Source of the DNA: Ustilago trichophora
Taxonomy: Eukaryota > Basidiomycota > Ustilaginomycetes > Ustilaginales > Ustilaginaceae
Direction: 5' to 3'
DNA: 64,000 nt
NCBI GenBank assembly: GCA_900323505.1
Contig: OOIN01000013.1
Location: 682,001-746,000 of the forward strand
A program made the translations under genes and the position numbers. Within the stretch, counting starts at the first letter, position 1. Every line of letters starts with the position of its first letter. Below the pieces are notes generated by a model, which was not told where the DNA came from, did no database searches, and saw nothing but the letters and a program-made list of their open reading frames with translations. Positions 32,568-41,932 of this stretch are shown here, piece after piece.

Positions 32568-33674
32568 ATGGAAGGATCAGAAGGGTCTGGAGCAGCAACC
32601 TCGCCCGTGATTTTCAAGAGGAAGCGCGGAATTGCTTCACGGCCCGCCACCTCCACTTCAACTCTAGCATCAACATCTTCGAATAACGCCGCTGCTGGAC
32701 CATCGAGAGCCTCGCATAGCCTGTCGAATGGCCGACCTACTCGATCGGATAGCGACTCGGACGAAGAAGGATCCGGTCCTCTCTCTTCTTCTCTCGTGAT
32801 CAAGAAGAAGAAGCGCACGAATCATAACCCTCTCGTCCAGTCGACCGGTTCAGTATTGCGCAGATCCAAGCTCGGTGGCGATAGCGACGATGACGAATCC
32901 TACAAGCTAGACGAAGAATCCAGCACAAGATCCTCCGGAACTACCAGAACGATCAACGATAGCCTCCAAAAGATCCGCAATGATGCCACCAAACATAGCG
33001 ATTGGGATCTCGACACCGCTTCTTCCACCTCCAAAGACGCGACACCATCCACAAGCAGCAACGCAGATGGCCTCTATCGCGGCTCCAAATCGTACACCTC
33101 GTACATTACCGCTCGCGATGACGGTACCTCTTCCAAGATGCGATCCCGCGGCCCTATCCGTCAAACCACCACCGTCCGCACAACCTCTTTGATGGATTAC
33201 CAACCCGATATCTGCAAAGACTACAAAGAAACTGGCTACTGTGGCTTCGGCGATACGTGCAAATTCCTCCACGATCGTTCGGACTATCTGGCAGGATGGC
33301 AACTGGACGTCATGCCCAATTCTAGCAATCGAACGAGGGAGAATCTGCTCTCAGATCCAGAGGCCGAGGAAGAAGAACAAGTACCGTTCGCATGCCTCAT
33401 CTGTAGACAACCATTCACAGATCCAATAACCACACGATGCGGACACTACTTTTGCTCCAGTTGCGCCATCAAGAGATTCGCAAAGAATTCAAAATGCTTC
33501 GCATGCGGCGCTCAGACCGGTGGACTTTTCAATTCGGCTACCAAGATTCTCGAAAAGATGGAAAAGGCAAAACAGAGAAAGATGCAAATCAAAACAGAGA
33601 GGGACAGTTGGAAGCTAGATGACAAACTACCCATTAGCGAGTTTGGCCATGAGGCAGGGGTTGATGATGCTTAG
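32568..33674 (+). CDS. CWC24: Pre-mRNA splicing factor CWC24 (RNF113-like): CCCH zinc finger plus RING
   Basis: A spliceosome-associated protein acting around the first catalytic step. The 368-residue frame is uninterrupted. The first ~200 residues are low-complexity, Ser/Thr/Asp-rich and basic, with a run KKKKR. The CCCH finger reads DICKDYKETGYCGFGDTCKF then LHDRSDYLAGWQ (C-x8-C-x5-C-x3-H), the typical CWC24 sequence. The RING finger follows: CLICRQPF, TTRCGHYFCSSCA, CFACGAQTGG. I chose the ATG at 32568 (MEGSEGSGAATSPVIFKRKR) over one 25 codons upstream, because VIFKRKR near the N-terminus matches the family and the upstream extension (MLQPRHHTPHPF) looks like 5' UTR. The gene is convergent with SID1, about 220 bp away. 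Confidence 0.93.
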   Translation: MEGSEGSGAATSPVIFKRKRGIASRPATSTSTLASTSSNNAAAGPSRASHSLSNGRPTRSDSDSDEEGSGPLSSSLVIKKKKRTNHNPLVQSTGSVLRRSKLGGDSDDDESYKLDEESSTRSSGTTRTINDSLQKIRNDATKHSDWDLDTASSTSKDATPSTSSNADGLYRGSKSYTSYITARDDGTSSKMRSRGPIRQTTTVRTTSLMDYQPDICKDYKETGYCGFGDTCKFLHDRSDYLAGWQLDVMPNSSNRTRENLLSDPEAEEEEQVPFACLICRQPFTDPITTRCGHYFCSSCAIKRFAKNSKCFACGAQTGGLFNSATKILEKMEKAKQRKMQIKTERDSWKLDDKLPISEFGHEAGVDDA

Positions 33675-33892
33675 CACACGAATACGTCACTCTTTCAAAT
33701 ATATTCTACATGGTTCAGCCTATTCGGCAATGCTGTACTTATGCTTGTCTCTCGATCAACATAGTGTGCTTCGTTGGATTTGAGTTGGACAAGTAATTTT
33801 TCAGCTTGCTCCTCTTTCCGAGCAAGCATAATCATAATGTACAGTTAAGATGTTTCCCTCTGAATAAGCTTCCATCAATAATCATTATTCCT

Positions 33893-35872
33893 TCAGTTTG
33901 AGGCGGAGTTGATAGACAGGTTGGAGAGGGCGGCTAGTTTTGAGTTTACCGCTTGTGCGGTTGCGGTTGTTGTTGTAGGAGCGGTGGTGGTGGTGGTGGT
34001 GGTGGTGGTGGTGGTAGAATCGGTGTTTGATGTGGTGGCGGTACCTCTTCGTGTGCGAGGGAGGCGATGGATGAGGGAAGTTGTGAGTTCTCCGGCACGG
34101 TGGGCTACGATGGAGAGGAGACTGTCAGAGAGGCCATGGGTGGCTTCGTTTCCGCCGAGGACGTAGAGGGAGGGTTCGGGCAAGTTGGTATCGTGGGTGA
34201 GGTGGCCTTCGCTTGCGAGGGTCTGTTGGGATGATGTGGATGAGGCATCGCTTGCAGCGCCGGGTGACGATTTGCCGCTGCGCAGAGCGGTGCGCATGGC
34301 AGAGGTGGGGACGAGCCGGTAATCTCGGGTGATTCCGCGCAGGTTCTCACGCCTGCGTTCGACGACTTCATCATCTTCAACATCGATCAGCTTGGCCACC
34401 TCATCCTCTTCGGCGCTCGTGTCGCGACTCATCCACTCAGAGTCAAGAGCAGGGTAGAACGGCTTGAGCTGCTCCAGGAAGGGCATCTTTGCTGGCGAAC
34501 GAATGAAGCCAGTGCCAACAAAGACGGCATCAAAGCGGATCGTATCGAGCTTGCCGTTGCGCAGGTTGTCACGCAGCGTCAGCTCAACTCCTTGCTCAGT
34601 GACTTTGACGCTGTCCACCTCGGTACAGCGGCGCATCTCCATTCGACCAGCTTCCTTCTCTGAAGGATCCTGAAGCTCCTCGGGAAGCTGAACCTCGTAC
34701 TTGTCGTACATCGAGTCGTGCAGCTCGTTGAGCAAGTCAGTGCGCACGACCGAGTAGTTGGTGCGCTTAAATTCCTGCAACCACTTGCGGCGTTGCTTCT
34801 CGTTGGCCTGCCAGAATTCGTCGGTGCGCTCCGGGTCGAAGGCAGCCGAGTTGACAAAACCAGTGTCGTCCGAAGGGACCAGTGCCGATGCTCGGAAGAT
34901 CATGGTGACGATAGCGGTGGGGAAGCGCGAGTGGAGGTTCATGAGCATCTCGGTCGAAGATTGACCGGCGCCGATGACGGCAAGGCGGAGTCGAGAAGAG
35001 TCGTCAAGCTTGGAGGTGGCATTCTGACGGCGCACGGAGGCGGCCTGGTGGAGAGCTGGCTCAAGCGTCTCGAGCGATGGAACGTAGGTGCCCGAGTGAA
35101 CGATGCGAGGGATCGAGTTGGTAGCGTTGTACTGCTGAGCGTAGGCAGCTTCGAAGACGGGAGGCAGCTTGGGGACACCACCAACAGCGACAGAAAGGTT
35201 GCGAGTATAGCGCGTGACAATCTGGCCCGAGGCCTGGTCGCGGGTGCGAACACGGTAGAGGCACAGAGCATCTGGCTCCTCATCACTTGCGGGTCGGACA
35301 GCGACGGTGTCCTGCTTGGCATCGGGGGCAGCAGAGGCGAGAGTGAGGGGCTCGATGGAGACGACGTCCTGACCATACGAAACGGCATCAGTCATGCGTC
35401 GGGCAGCCCACGCGAGGTACGAGGTCCATTCGCGTCGGCTGGGGACACTCTGTTCCTTGTTGATGTAGCGAGCGAGACGGCCATGCGAGTGGAGATAGTT
35501 GAAGAAGCTGTAGGTGGAGGTGGGGTCACGGAGAGTAACCAGATCCTTGAGCGGCGAGACCTGAAGCTGCGAGCCGGGGAGCAACAGAGCAGGGTGCCAT
35601 GCAAAGTAGCTGCGCTTCTCAAGGAAGTGAGACTTGAAGTTGGTCTCGCTGGCGTCGGCCGACTCTCGAAGAGCAATGGAGAGTGCGAGATGAGCGGGAC
35701 CGTAACCGATACCGAGAAGATCGTAGATGTCCTCCTTGGGGACGGCAATCTGGGAGGAGGAGATCTGCAACGAGTGAAGATAAGATGGAAGCATAAAAAT
35801 GGTTAAAACAATGCCTCGGTCTCAAGCTGCGACAGTGAAGCTCGAATTGGCACTGATACTTACTCCGTTCAT
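33893..35872 (-). CDS. SID1: L-ornithine N5-monooxygenase (siderophore biosynthesis), one intron
   Basis: The first committed step of hydroxamate siderophore synthesis: FAD- and NADPH-dependent N5-hydroxylation of ornithine in the cytosol. I read a 3-codon first exon (35872-35864, MNG), a 99-nt intron (GTAAGT...GTTGCAG, 35863-35765) and exon 2 (35764-33893), giving 626 residues. Without splicing, an in-intron ATG at 35794 would add ten other residues. Motifs: the FAD loop GIGYGPAHLALS (about residues 21-32), substrate and NADPH regions including HPALLLPGSQLQVSPLKDLVTLRDP, the second nucleotide loop VIGAGQSSTEML, and the C-terminal GGNEATHGLSDSLLS. The tail has a run of about twelve Thr encoded by a GGT/ACC microsatellite. 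The gene is divergent from SID2; in smuts this pair is controlled by the GATA factor Urbs1. Confidence 0.96.
33983..34015. repeat. (GGT)n trinucleotide run encoding poly-Thr in SID1
   Basis: Eleven consecutive GGT units (plus-strand view) fall inside the SID1 C-terminal tail and code for Thr on the minus strand. Length changes would be in frame and tolerated, because the tail lies after the last conserved motif. Confidence 0.85.
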
Positions 35873-36151
35873 GGCTTCGAGAGAGGAGGTGGAGGCGGCC
35901 AGAGAGGACTCCTATGTTGACGGTAAGGATAGCAGCCGAGGGGCAGAAGGAGGAAGATGTGTCGTGGCGATCGTGAAGAGGAAGACCGATGACGGATGTC
36001 CACGTTGAAGAAGAATGGATGAAGATGTGAGCAAGAAGTTGACAACGCAGCTAGATGGCAAGAATCGACGTTTGATGATGGAAAGGCCCTTAACGATGCT
36101 GGTGCGAAAGTAGGCTGGATTGGGCGATGCCTTGAGTGGTGACTATCGGCG

Positions 36152-36158
36152 TATATAT
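36152..36158 (-). promoter_or_regulatory. TATA-like box for SID1
   Basis: The minus strand reads TTTGATATATACGCC, about 285 bp upstream of the SID1 start codon. This is the only TATA-like sequence close to SID1 on that strand. The role is inferred. Confidence 0.4.
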
Positions 36159-38542
36159 CAAAGCGAGAGCAGTTGCGTCGGGTATACAGTCACGTCGGTA
36201 GCTCGAGAAAGGGTGGATGAGGAAGAGGCAAACGAGGTCTCAGGTGGTCGTAAGTGGAGAACAGGGGCTGAATCGAAGTGAATGGTGGCTGAGCGATATC
36301 TGGGACACAGCAGGAGGAGGACGAGGAAGCAACAGCAAGCTGCATCATCATCATCTCGAGTGGAAACCCTTCTTTTGGCTAAGCTTGGTAAAAAATAATA
36401 ATAAATGAATGGACTGCAGCCGATGATGAAAGCAGAAATGAGAGAAGGGCTCACACCCAGAATTTTACGGATCGGCGGCTTTGCTGTTGACGGCTTTGGT
36501 CAGAGCATGAGGACAATCATCTAACCGCAGTGAGATGGCGATTTCGAATCTGTACCAGCGGCTGTATCATTTTTTGCTGAATGTAGCAAACGTCTCGAGG
36601 TCAAGAGGAAGCATGGGAAGAGAGAAGCGATGATGCTTGGAAATAGCTCGATTCTGATTGGTCGACGCGATCCTCACTTGAACCCAGACGGGCGAATGAT
36701 GAGCTCCGTCTTTCCAACAGATTCATGTTGGCGCCCACGACTCCGACTGGCCGAGTCGTCAGGAGCTTCCTGGCCTTGCCGATTTATGAACAGGTACTTG
36801 GCCGTAGCACATCTGGGTGCAAGCCTTGGCACGCAGATGACCGTACTAAGCAACCTCGGAGCGGATCCTTCCAACAAAGGCTGCACGTTCTTTACAGGCT
36901 AGGCATCGCCATCGCCATCGGCCTAGCCTAGACCAAGTAGGCTACAGTCTCGGTCAACCCTTACGCTATCACGTCGTGCAGAGCTATGATGGTAAAGGTC
37001 GAAAGCGCGAGACTGCCGTCAAATGCATGTCCAAATGGCGAAATGAAGTCATCGCGGATCCGCCCACCTCGCAAGGCCACTAGCGCCGCTTAAGAGCGGG
37101 ACCTTGCAGCCGACTCGTGCTGAAAGCTTATGAAATGAAAGGGAGCAGCATCACGGCAATGCAACCGAAAGAAGCAAGGAAACGATGCAACGGAGAATTT
37201 TGGCGTAGCCGACCACAACATCGAAGCAAAGCATCCGGGCCTCGTCCATCATCAATGTCGGCTGAAATTTGTGTTTACTTACCACATCAGAGAGAGCGAC
37301 GGGTGCGCTCATAATGGTTGTGTTTATAAACGAACTCGAGATAGGGACCAAGAGGCGCCAAGCCTTTCGACCGTGGGTTGGACAAAGTTGGATTGCCAGC
37401 GTTGCGGGGGTAGAGAGAGAAAGCTGTCGTCATGCAAGACATTGCGAGCCGAATGGAGAATAAGTCGAGAAATCGAACAGGGTGGGCTCAAAGACGTCAG
37501 TCATTCCATCTTCTTTGTTCTGCGAGACCCTAGACCTCCGAATATAGCACGCTAGACCAGCTTCGAGTATAGGTACGTGAGTTGCACTTCGCTCCGAGAT
37601 GACATTGGAAACCCGACGCGTCCATTGGCAGCTTGACGCTACGCTCAAGTAGGCTTGAGCCTCTAAGTTGAGGTCAAGACGCTCCGCCGGTCCAGTAGAC
37701 GTCGGACAGCTGCCAACGGAAGCATGCTTTTGCCAAGATAGAACCTCGACAACTCCGATAACGGCAGGTAGGGTTCGATGTGCCAAATCATCCTTGCTTC
37801 GATGAAGGCGTCATCGGCCTCTCGATGTCCGGATGAAGTGAGTGGTAGATCATCTCCCCACCCAGATATCGAGTTGACAAGACACAACCAGTCTCGGAAG
37901 GTGATATTGAACTTTGTTGAGCTCGCTGCGACCCTCAACGAGGGTGTGTTCGTCACCGACATTCGTTGCTGCTGATGCTAGCCGGAAGCGATCGGACTCT
38001 TGAGATGTGTCTGGGAGCCGTGTCGATCGAGTGGTCGTTATGACCATACATACCTTTTCAAGGGCCACCAGCTAGGGTTTGTTGATGGTGCTGGGAAGAA
38101 GGAAATCAAGGAATACGCAATAGCGTCCGTGTTGGAGAGAGGATGAAGGGCGTAGACTTTGCTGAACGACGCAAAGGTGAGCTTGTTTTGTACGAAACGA
38201 CGATCACCTTCTTGTTACGATTGAGTAAAGGCCCAAGGCTATGGCGAAAAGCACGCTAACCCAGACATCGAGACATCGGAAGACCAAGTTCCAATCACTG
38301 TGTCAGAGTGACAGAGTTGGGGAAAGCTTGCGAGCGCAACAAAGGCAGAGCACAAGCACAGAGTCTCTGCTGTATGGGCCCAGTCGATTTGATCCGAGGC
38401 ATCCGAGGCACAGAGCAAGGTAAGGAGAAGCACAGAGCGTGAATGCAGAGCCGCCAACAGTTCTCGTCTTAGCCTCTCCTCTGCTCCAGTGCACCAAACT
38501 GCACCAAAATTTCCAACTCAGCCTCCAAGATGGCTGCTAATC

Positions 38543-38548
38543 TGATAA
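38543..38548 (+). promoter_or_regulatory. GATA site TGATAA (Urbs1-type)
   Basis: TGATAA is followed by an A-run. It lies about 2.7 kb from the SID1 start and 3.4 kb from the SID2 start. It matches the (G/T)GATAA sequence bound by Urbs1 in U. maydis. A 6-mer like this occurs a few times by chance in 6 kb. Confidence 0.35.
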
Positions 38549-39623
38549 AAAAAAATTTCTGCTCATTCTTCTCGCTGTTCTTTGCAAGCGGGGGATCCGC
38601 CCGCTGGCAAGATCGCAAAGCAGAAACAAGCTCTTGCTAGAACCGCTACCTTGCAGCGCCGTTTCTGCCGACAAAGTTCGCCTTCCGATCACTTGCAGGG
38701 TGGCCGTTCGTCTTCTGGATGGTGCAGCAGTCCAATCGGAACCCTCGATGCATTGACAGTGGAAGAATGAAATGAGAGGCCTATTCCCGTCACGACCGAC
38801 CTCGTTCACTCCAGGCGTGACCGGTGAAGCATGACAACATCCAAGGTTTGAGCGGGCTGCAAGTCAGGTACCGGCGTTGCACATGGATTGTTCGAGTAAG
38901 CCCGTTGTTGAGGTCAGCGGACTCGGCTCCGTGTGATCCGAAATGAGTTCGTATATACAAATAAGCCACGAGAGAAGGTCTCTTCTTGGCGAAAGTTTGG
39001 GCAACAATGAGCCAATTGGTTTGTTCGAGCACCACATGGAGGCACTAAGACGCCTTGATGCGTAAGGTCCAGGAAGGCGGACACTGTTTTTTTTTGCGAG
39101 CTCAAGATGAAAGGTTAAAGTTTTTTGCGTGATCGGAGTGCGAGACCCTCATTGAGCCGAGATGGCTAGACAATGGTCGGATTGAGCGAGTCAAACTCGC
39201 AAGGCCGGCAAGAAACCAAGCACGTCCACGTTGATGCCAGGACCAGAGAGAGAGAGAGAGTTTGTTGTGTCAGACCGAGATTTGCGCTAGTGCAAGGTAT
39301 GCTGCAGCAGCCTTCTCGCCAAAATGCAAGTTGAGCCAGCTCAAACTACGGCGTTCTCAACACGCATCATGTATGACGAGACCAAGGCTCGACTGTATTG
39401 TCGTGGCTGCAAGTTGTGGTTTTGCATAAGGAAAGCAACCGATCCACGGATGCTACAAAGCACGCAAATGTACTGTACGTTTAGCCTCGGATGCGATGCA
39501 GCCAAGACTTTGAAAATTTGTATTTGCAGTTTTGGCGTTGGCATGCTTTCGTAGTGTCTGTGATGTAATGGTAGAGATTCGCTTTCGGCTCTTCTGGTCG
39601 TGGATGCATTTCGATCCAAATCG

Positions 39624-39649
39624 GATAAGATCGCTTTGCCATCTGATAA
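39624..39649 (+). promoter_or_regulatory. Paired GATA sites, GGATAAG and TGATAAA
   Basis: Two sites in the same orientation, with cores at 39624-39629 (GATAAG, preceded by G) and 39644-39649 (TGATAA), lie 20 bp apart, about two helical turns. Both fit the (G/T)GATAA consensus reported for Urbs1. They lie about 2.3 kb upstream of SID2 and 3.8 kb upstream of SID1. Confidence 0.45.
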
Positions 39650-40103
39650 AGATTTGTCTTTTGTCGCACAGACACACATCGCACAGACACAGACACACTC
39701 TGTCGCGGACGCCTCTGGATCGCTCGGCATCATTCTTCCACGCTCTTCTTTTCTGTTTGCTTGTTTCTCTTCTTCTTTCATTTATCCCCTCACGCAAAGA
39801 CGACTGGGTACTGTACTGTACAGCGTTGATCGGCGTGGGCTGCCGAACATCTTGTGCAGTGGTTGGCTTCTAACCAGCAGATGCCCTGATGACCGCGCGC
39901 GTAGCGACCGCATGGAACAACAGGCTGCGCTTCCGACGTCAAAGCGTCCAACCAATCAATGAGTGACAGCGGAGTTCGGAAGCTTCTGTACCGCTCTGGT
40001 TTGCATCGCAGCTTTGCTTCTTGGTAAGACAAGTAGAGAAGCTGGTTGACTTCTGGATGCTCATGAAGAAAAGAAGAAACCGTGTCCGAGTCACCTCTTG
40101 ATC

Positions 40104-40110
40104 TGATAAG
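40104..40110 (+). promoter_or_regulatory. GATA site TGATAAG
   Basis: TGATAAG sits in the context ATCTGATAAGATC, 1.8 kb upstream of the SID2 start. It shares the ATCTGATAA word with the site at 39644, which extends the similarity beyond the six-base core. Confidence 0.45.
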
Positions 40111-40420
40111 ATCACTCTTGCGACAAGAGCCAAGCGCATCGGGTCCGCTTGCGCTTTGTTCCGGTGCACTTGGCGCGACCTCGCTTGCGTCTATTGTTGC
40201 AAAACAGCATAACAGTCATACACATACACACACATACACATGCACACTCACACGATTGGTCGAGGAAGCGCTACCGGTTCGTTCCGAAGACGCCCTTGGA
40301 AACTTTGTTTTTCTGCAGCACAGCGCTCTTGGCACTGCACAAGACCATCTGCATACCGTCGCGGAAGCTCGGCAGACGAGCTAAGCTATCAGATATTGCT
40401 GCGGCAAGCGACTTGGATCA

Positions 40421-40431
40421 TTATCAGATAA
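40421..40431. promoter_or_regulatory. Overlapping inverted GATA sites TTATCAGATAA
   Basis: TTATCA (TGATAA on the minus strand) and AGATAA (plus strand) share one base, forming a near-palindrome with a central A. It lies 1.5 kb upstream of SID2. Such back-to-back sites suit a two-finger GATA factor or a dimer; this is inference. Confidence 0.45.
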
Positions 40432-41080
40432 ATTTTAACGCCACTGTCGAGATGAAAGAAAGTTGAGGCGTCCGGCTCTCGATTTGGCATGTTGCATCGA
40501 TGAGACCGTCCGAGATCCAATGTCCAATGCCGACAGTACCCCAAATATCATGCCGCCTCAGAAAGTATTTTTCATGCTCCATCTTTTGTGCTGTTGGGTT
40601 GCCGTAATTCCCCACCTCCGTCTGCTGTTCCCAATCCTCTTGTGCCAACCCGTGGTTGGTCGAGGGAGCGAGCAGTGACTCACCGCTTCGGCTCACCATT
40701 TCCGCCGCAGCCGTGCCAAGCTAAGAGCGTCAAGAGCAAGAGGTCGCGATGGTCCAAGGTCGTCCGCTACATTATTGGCTCAAGAGCAGCTACCTCAATC
40801 GGGCCGAGGCTGCTGAACCGGTTCGAATAGCACCTTGCTTGGTGTCACTGCATGGTCGGAGCGATGGCTCGTTTCGCTGGTCAACGTCACACCATAGCCT
40901 GTCTCGTGTGCAAAGCAGAAACAAACACAGAAATCTGGATGGTATCAAATCGGAGCTAGCGAGCCCAGGAAAACGAGTTTCCGGGTGCTCAGCCTCCACC
41001 TTGCAATCCTCCTGCTTTACTTTTTATGTGAAAACACAGTTCCAGTTCCAGTTTCAAGCCGTACTTTTGACCGAGCACAA

Positions 41081-41158
41081 CCAAAAAAAAAAAAAGAAAA
41101 AAGGAAAAAAAAAGAAAAAAGAAAAAAAAAGAAAGAAAAAGAAAAAGAAAAAAAAAGG
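41081..41158. repeat. A-rich / AAG-rich low-complexity run
   Basis: Nearly 80 bp of A broken only by single G or GG. It lies about 775 bp upstream of the SID2 start codon. Poly(dA) stretches often exclude nucleosomes in promoters; that role is inferred. Confidence 0.8.
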
Positions 41159-41466
41159 GTCCGACAAGCCAAAAGCTCAAAGAAGAGACGGACTGTCCCG
41201 TTCAAGGTGTGGCATAGAAATGGTTCGGCTTGCAATCCCATGTCGCCTTGTCAAGCCAATCGATCTTGTCAACCCTATTCAAGGCACAGTCCATGGCAAG
41301 CAAACAGATTGATCAGTGACGAGAATGCAGCGAATCAAAGCAATATCGAAGCAGTGAATCGCAGAGATGTACAGTCGAGCTGAGCATTTCTTCTTAGAAT
41401 CTGCTTTGTTGGTGTTTCCTTCTACCCTTGCTCCTCGTCCTTCTTGTTCAACCATAGATCTGGCAC

Positions 41467-41482
41467 TGTACAGTACTGTACA
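41467..41482. promoter_or_regulatory. 16-bp perfect palindrome TGTACAGTACTGTACA
   Basis: The sequence reads identically on both strands and lies 451 bp upstream of the SID2 start codon. A related direct/inverted cluster, GTACTGTACTGTACAG, occurs at about 39808-39823 in the same intergenic region. It may be a dimeric transcription factor site. Function is unknown. Confidence 0.4.
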
Positions 41483-41758
41483 TCACACGCCAGCCCGCCT
41501 CTCGCTCAGTGCTGTTTCCAAAGTGCACACATTCACGACGCACTTTCCATCCCTCTTCATCCTTCCGGAACATCCGACCATATCATCCCCTCTTCCGGTC
41601 TCCTTACAAACGATCAGCTCCCAGGTTGAAATACCGACGCTGAACAATCATCATCTCAGCTTTTGACTCGCTCCTTTGCTGCCCCAAGGTACACGCCTGT
41701 ATCTCCGCCACTCACGGACCATCACACCTTTCTCAGCTCGTCGACAAGCATCGAAAAG

Positions 41759-41835
41759 GTAAGTACATGTGCACGACAAGAGCGAATCCATCAATTGAAC
41801 AAAGACACTGATCACTGCCATTCCCGCAAATGCAG
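41759..41835 (+). other. Probable 5' UTR intron of SID2
   Basis: AAAAG|GTAAGTACATG at 41759 and AAATGCAG at 41835 delimit a 77-nt candidate intron ending 97 bp before the SID2 start codon. The splice sites match the coding introns in this window. There is no long in-frame coding sequence upstream, so this would be a leader intron. Confidence 0.4.
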
Positions 41836-41932
41836 CTTCGTAGCCTTGACGACGTACAAGCATCACCTTGTATCTTGTCCAGCGATCCTCTGTTTGGAAT
41901 CGTTCCCCTGACAGCACTCTTGCCAATCCAAG

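Larger units (their letters stand above)
35873..41932. promoter_or_regulatory. SID1-SID2 divergent intergenic region (6.06 kb)
   Basis: No gene is supported in this region. It holds a TATA-like box for SID1, GATA sites, a 16-bp palindrome, a CA-rich run (about 40216-40250), an AG run (about 39244-39260) and an A/AAG-rich stretch of nearly 80 bp (41081-41158), all annotated or noted separately. From memory the U. maydis sid1-sid2 gap is about 3.7 kb, so this one is longer. Both genes are repressed by iron through GATA factor Urbs1 in U. maydis. Confidence 0.6.

Noticed and set aside
34718..35806. 362-codon plus-strand frame opposite SID1
   Set aside because: The minus strand carries all ornithine monooxygenase motifs, and this frame has none.
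40216..40250. Possible CRISPR or tandem regulatory array in the CACACA run
   Set aside because: It is a simple dinucleotide-rich sequence without spacer structure, and the genome is eukaryotic.
40800..40840. GGTTCGAAT resembling a tRNA T-loop
   Set aside because: No matching acceptor, D or anticodon stems could be found around it.
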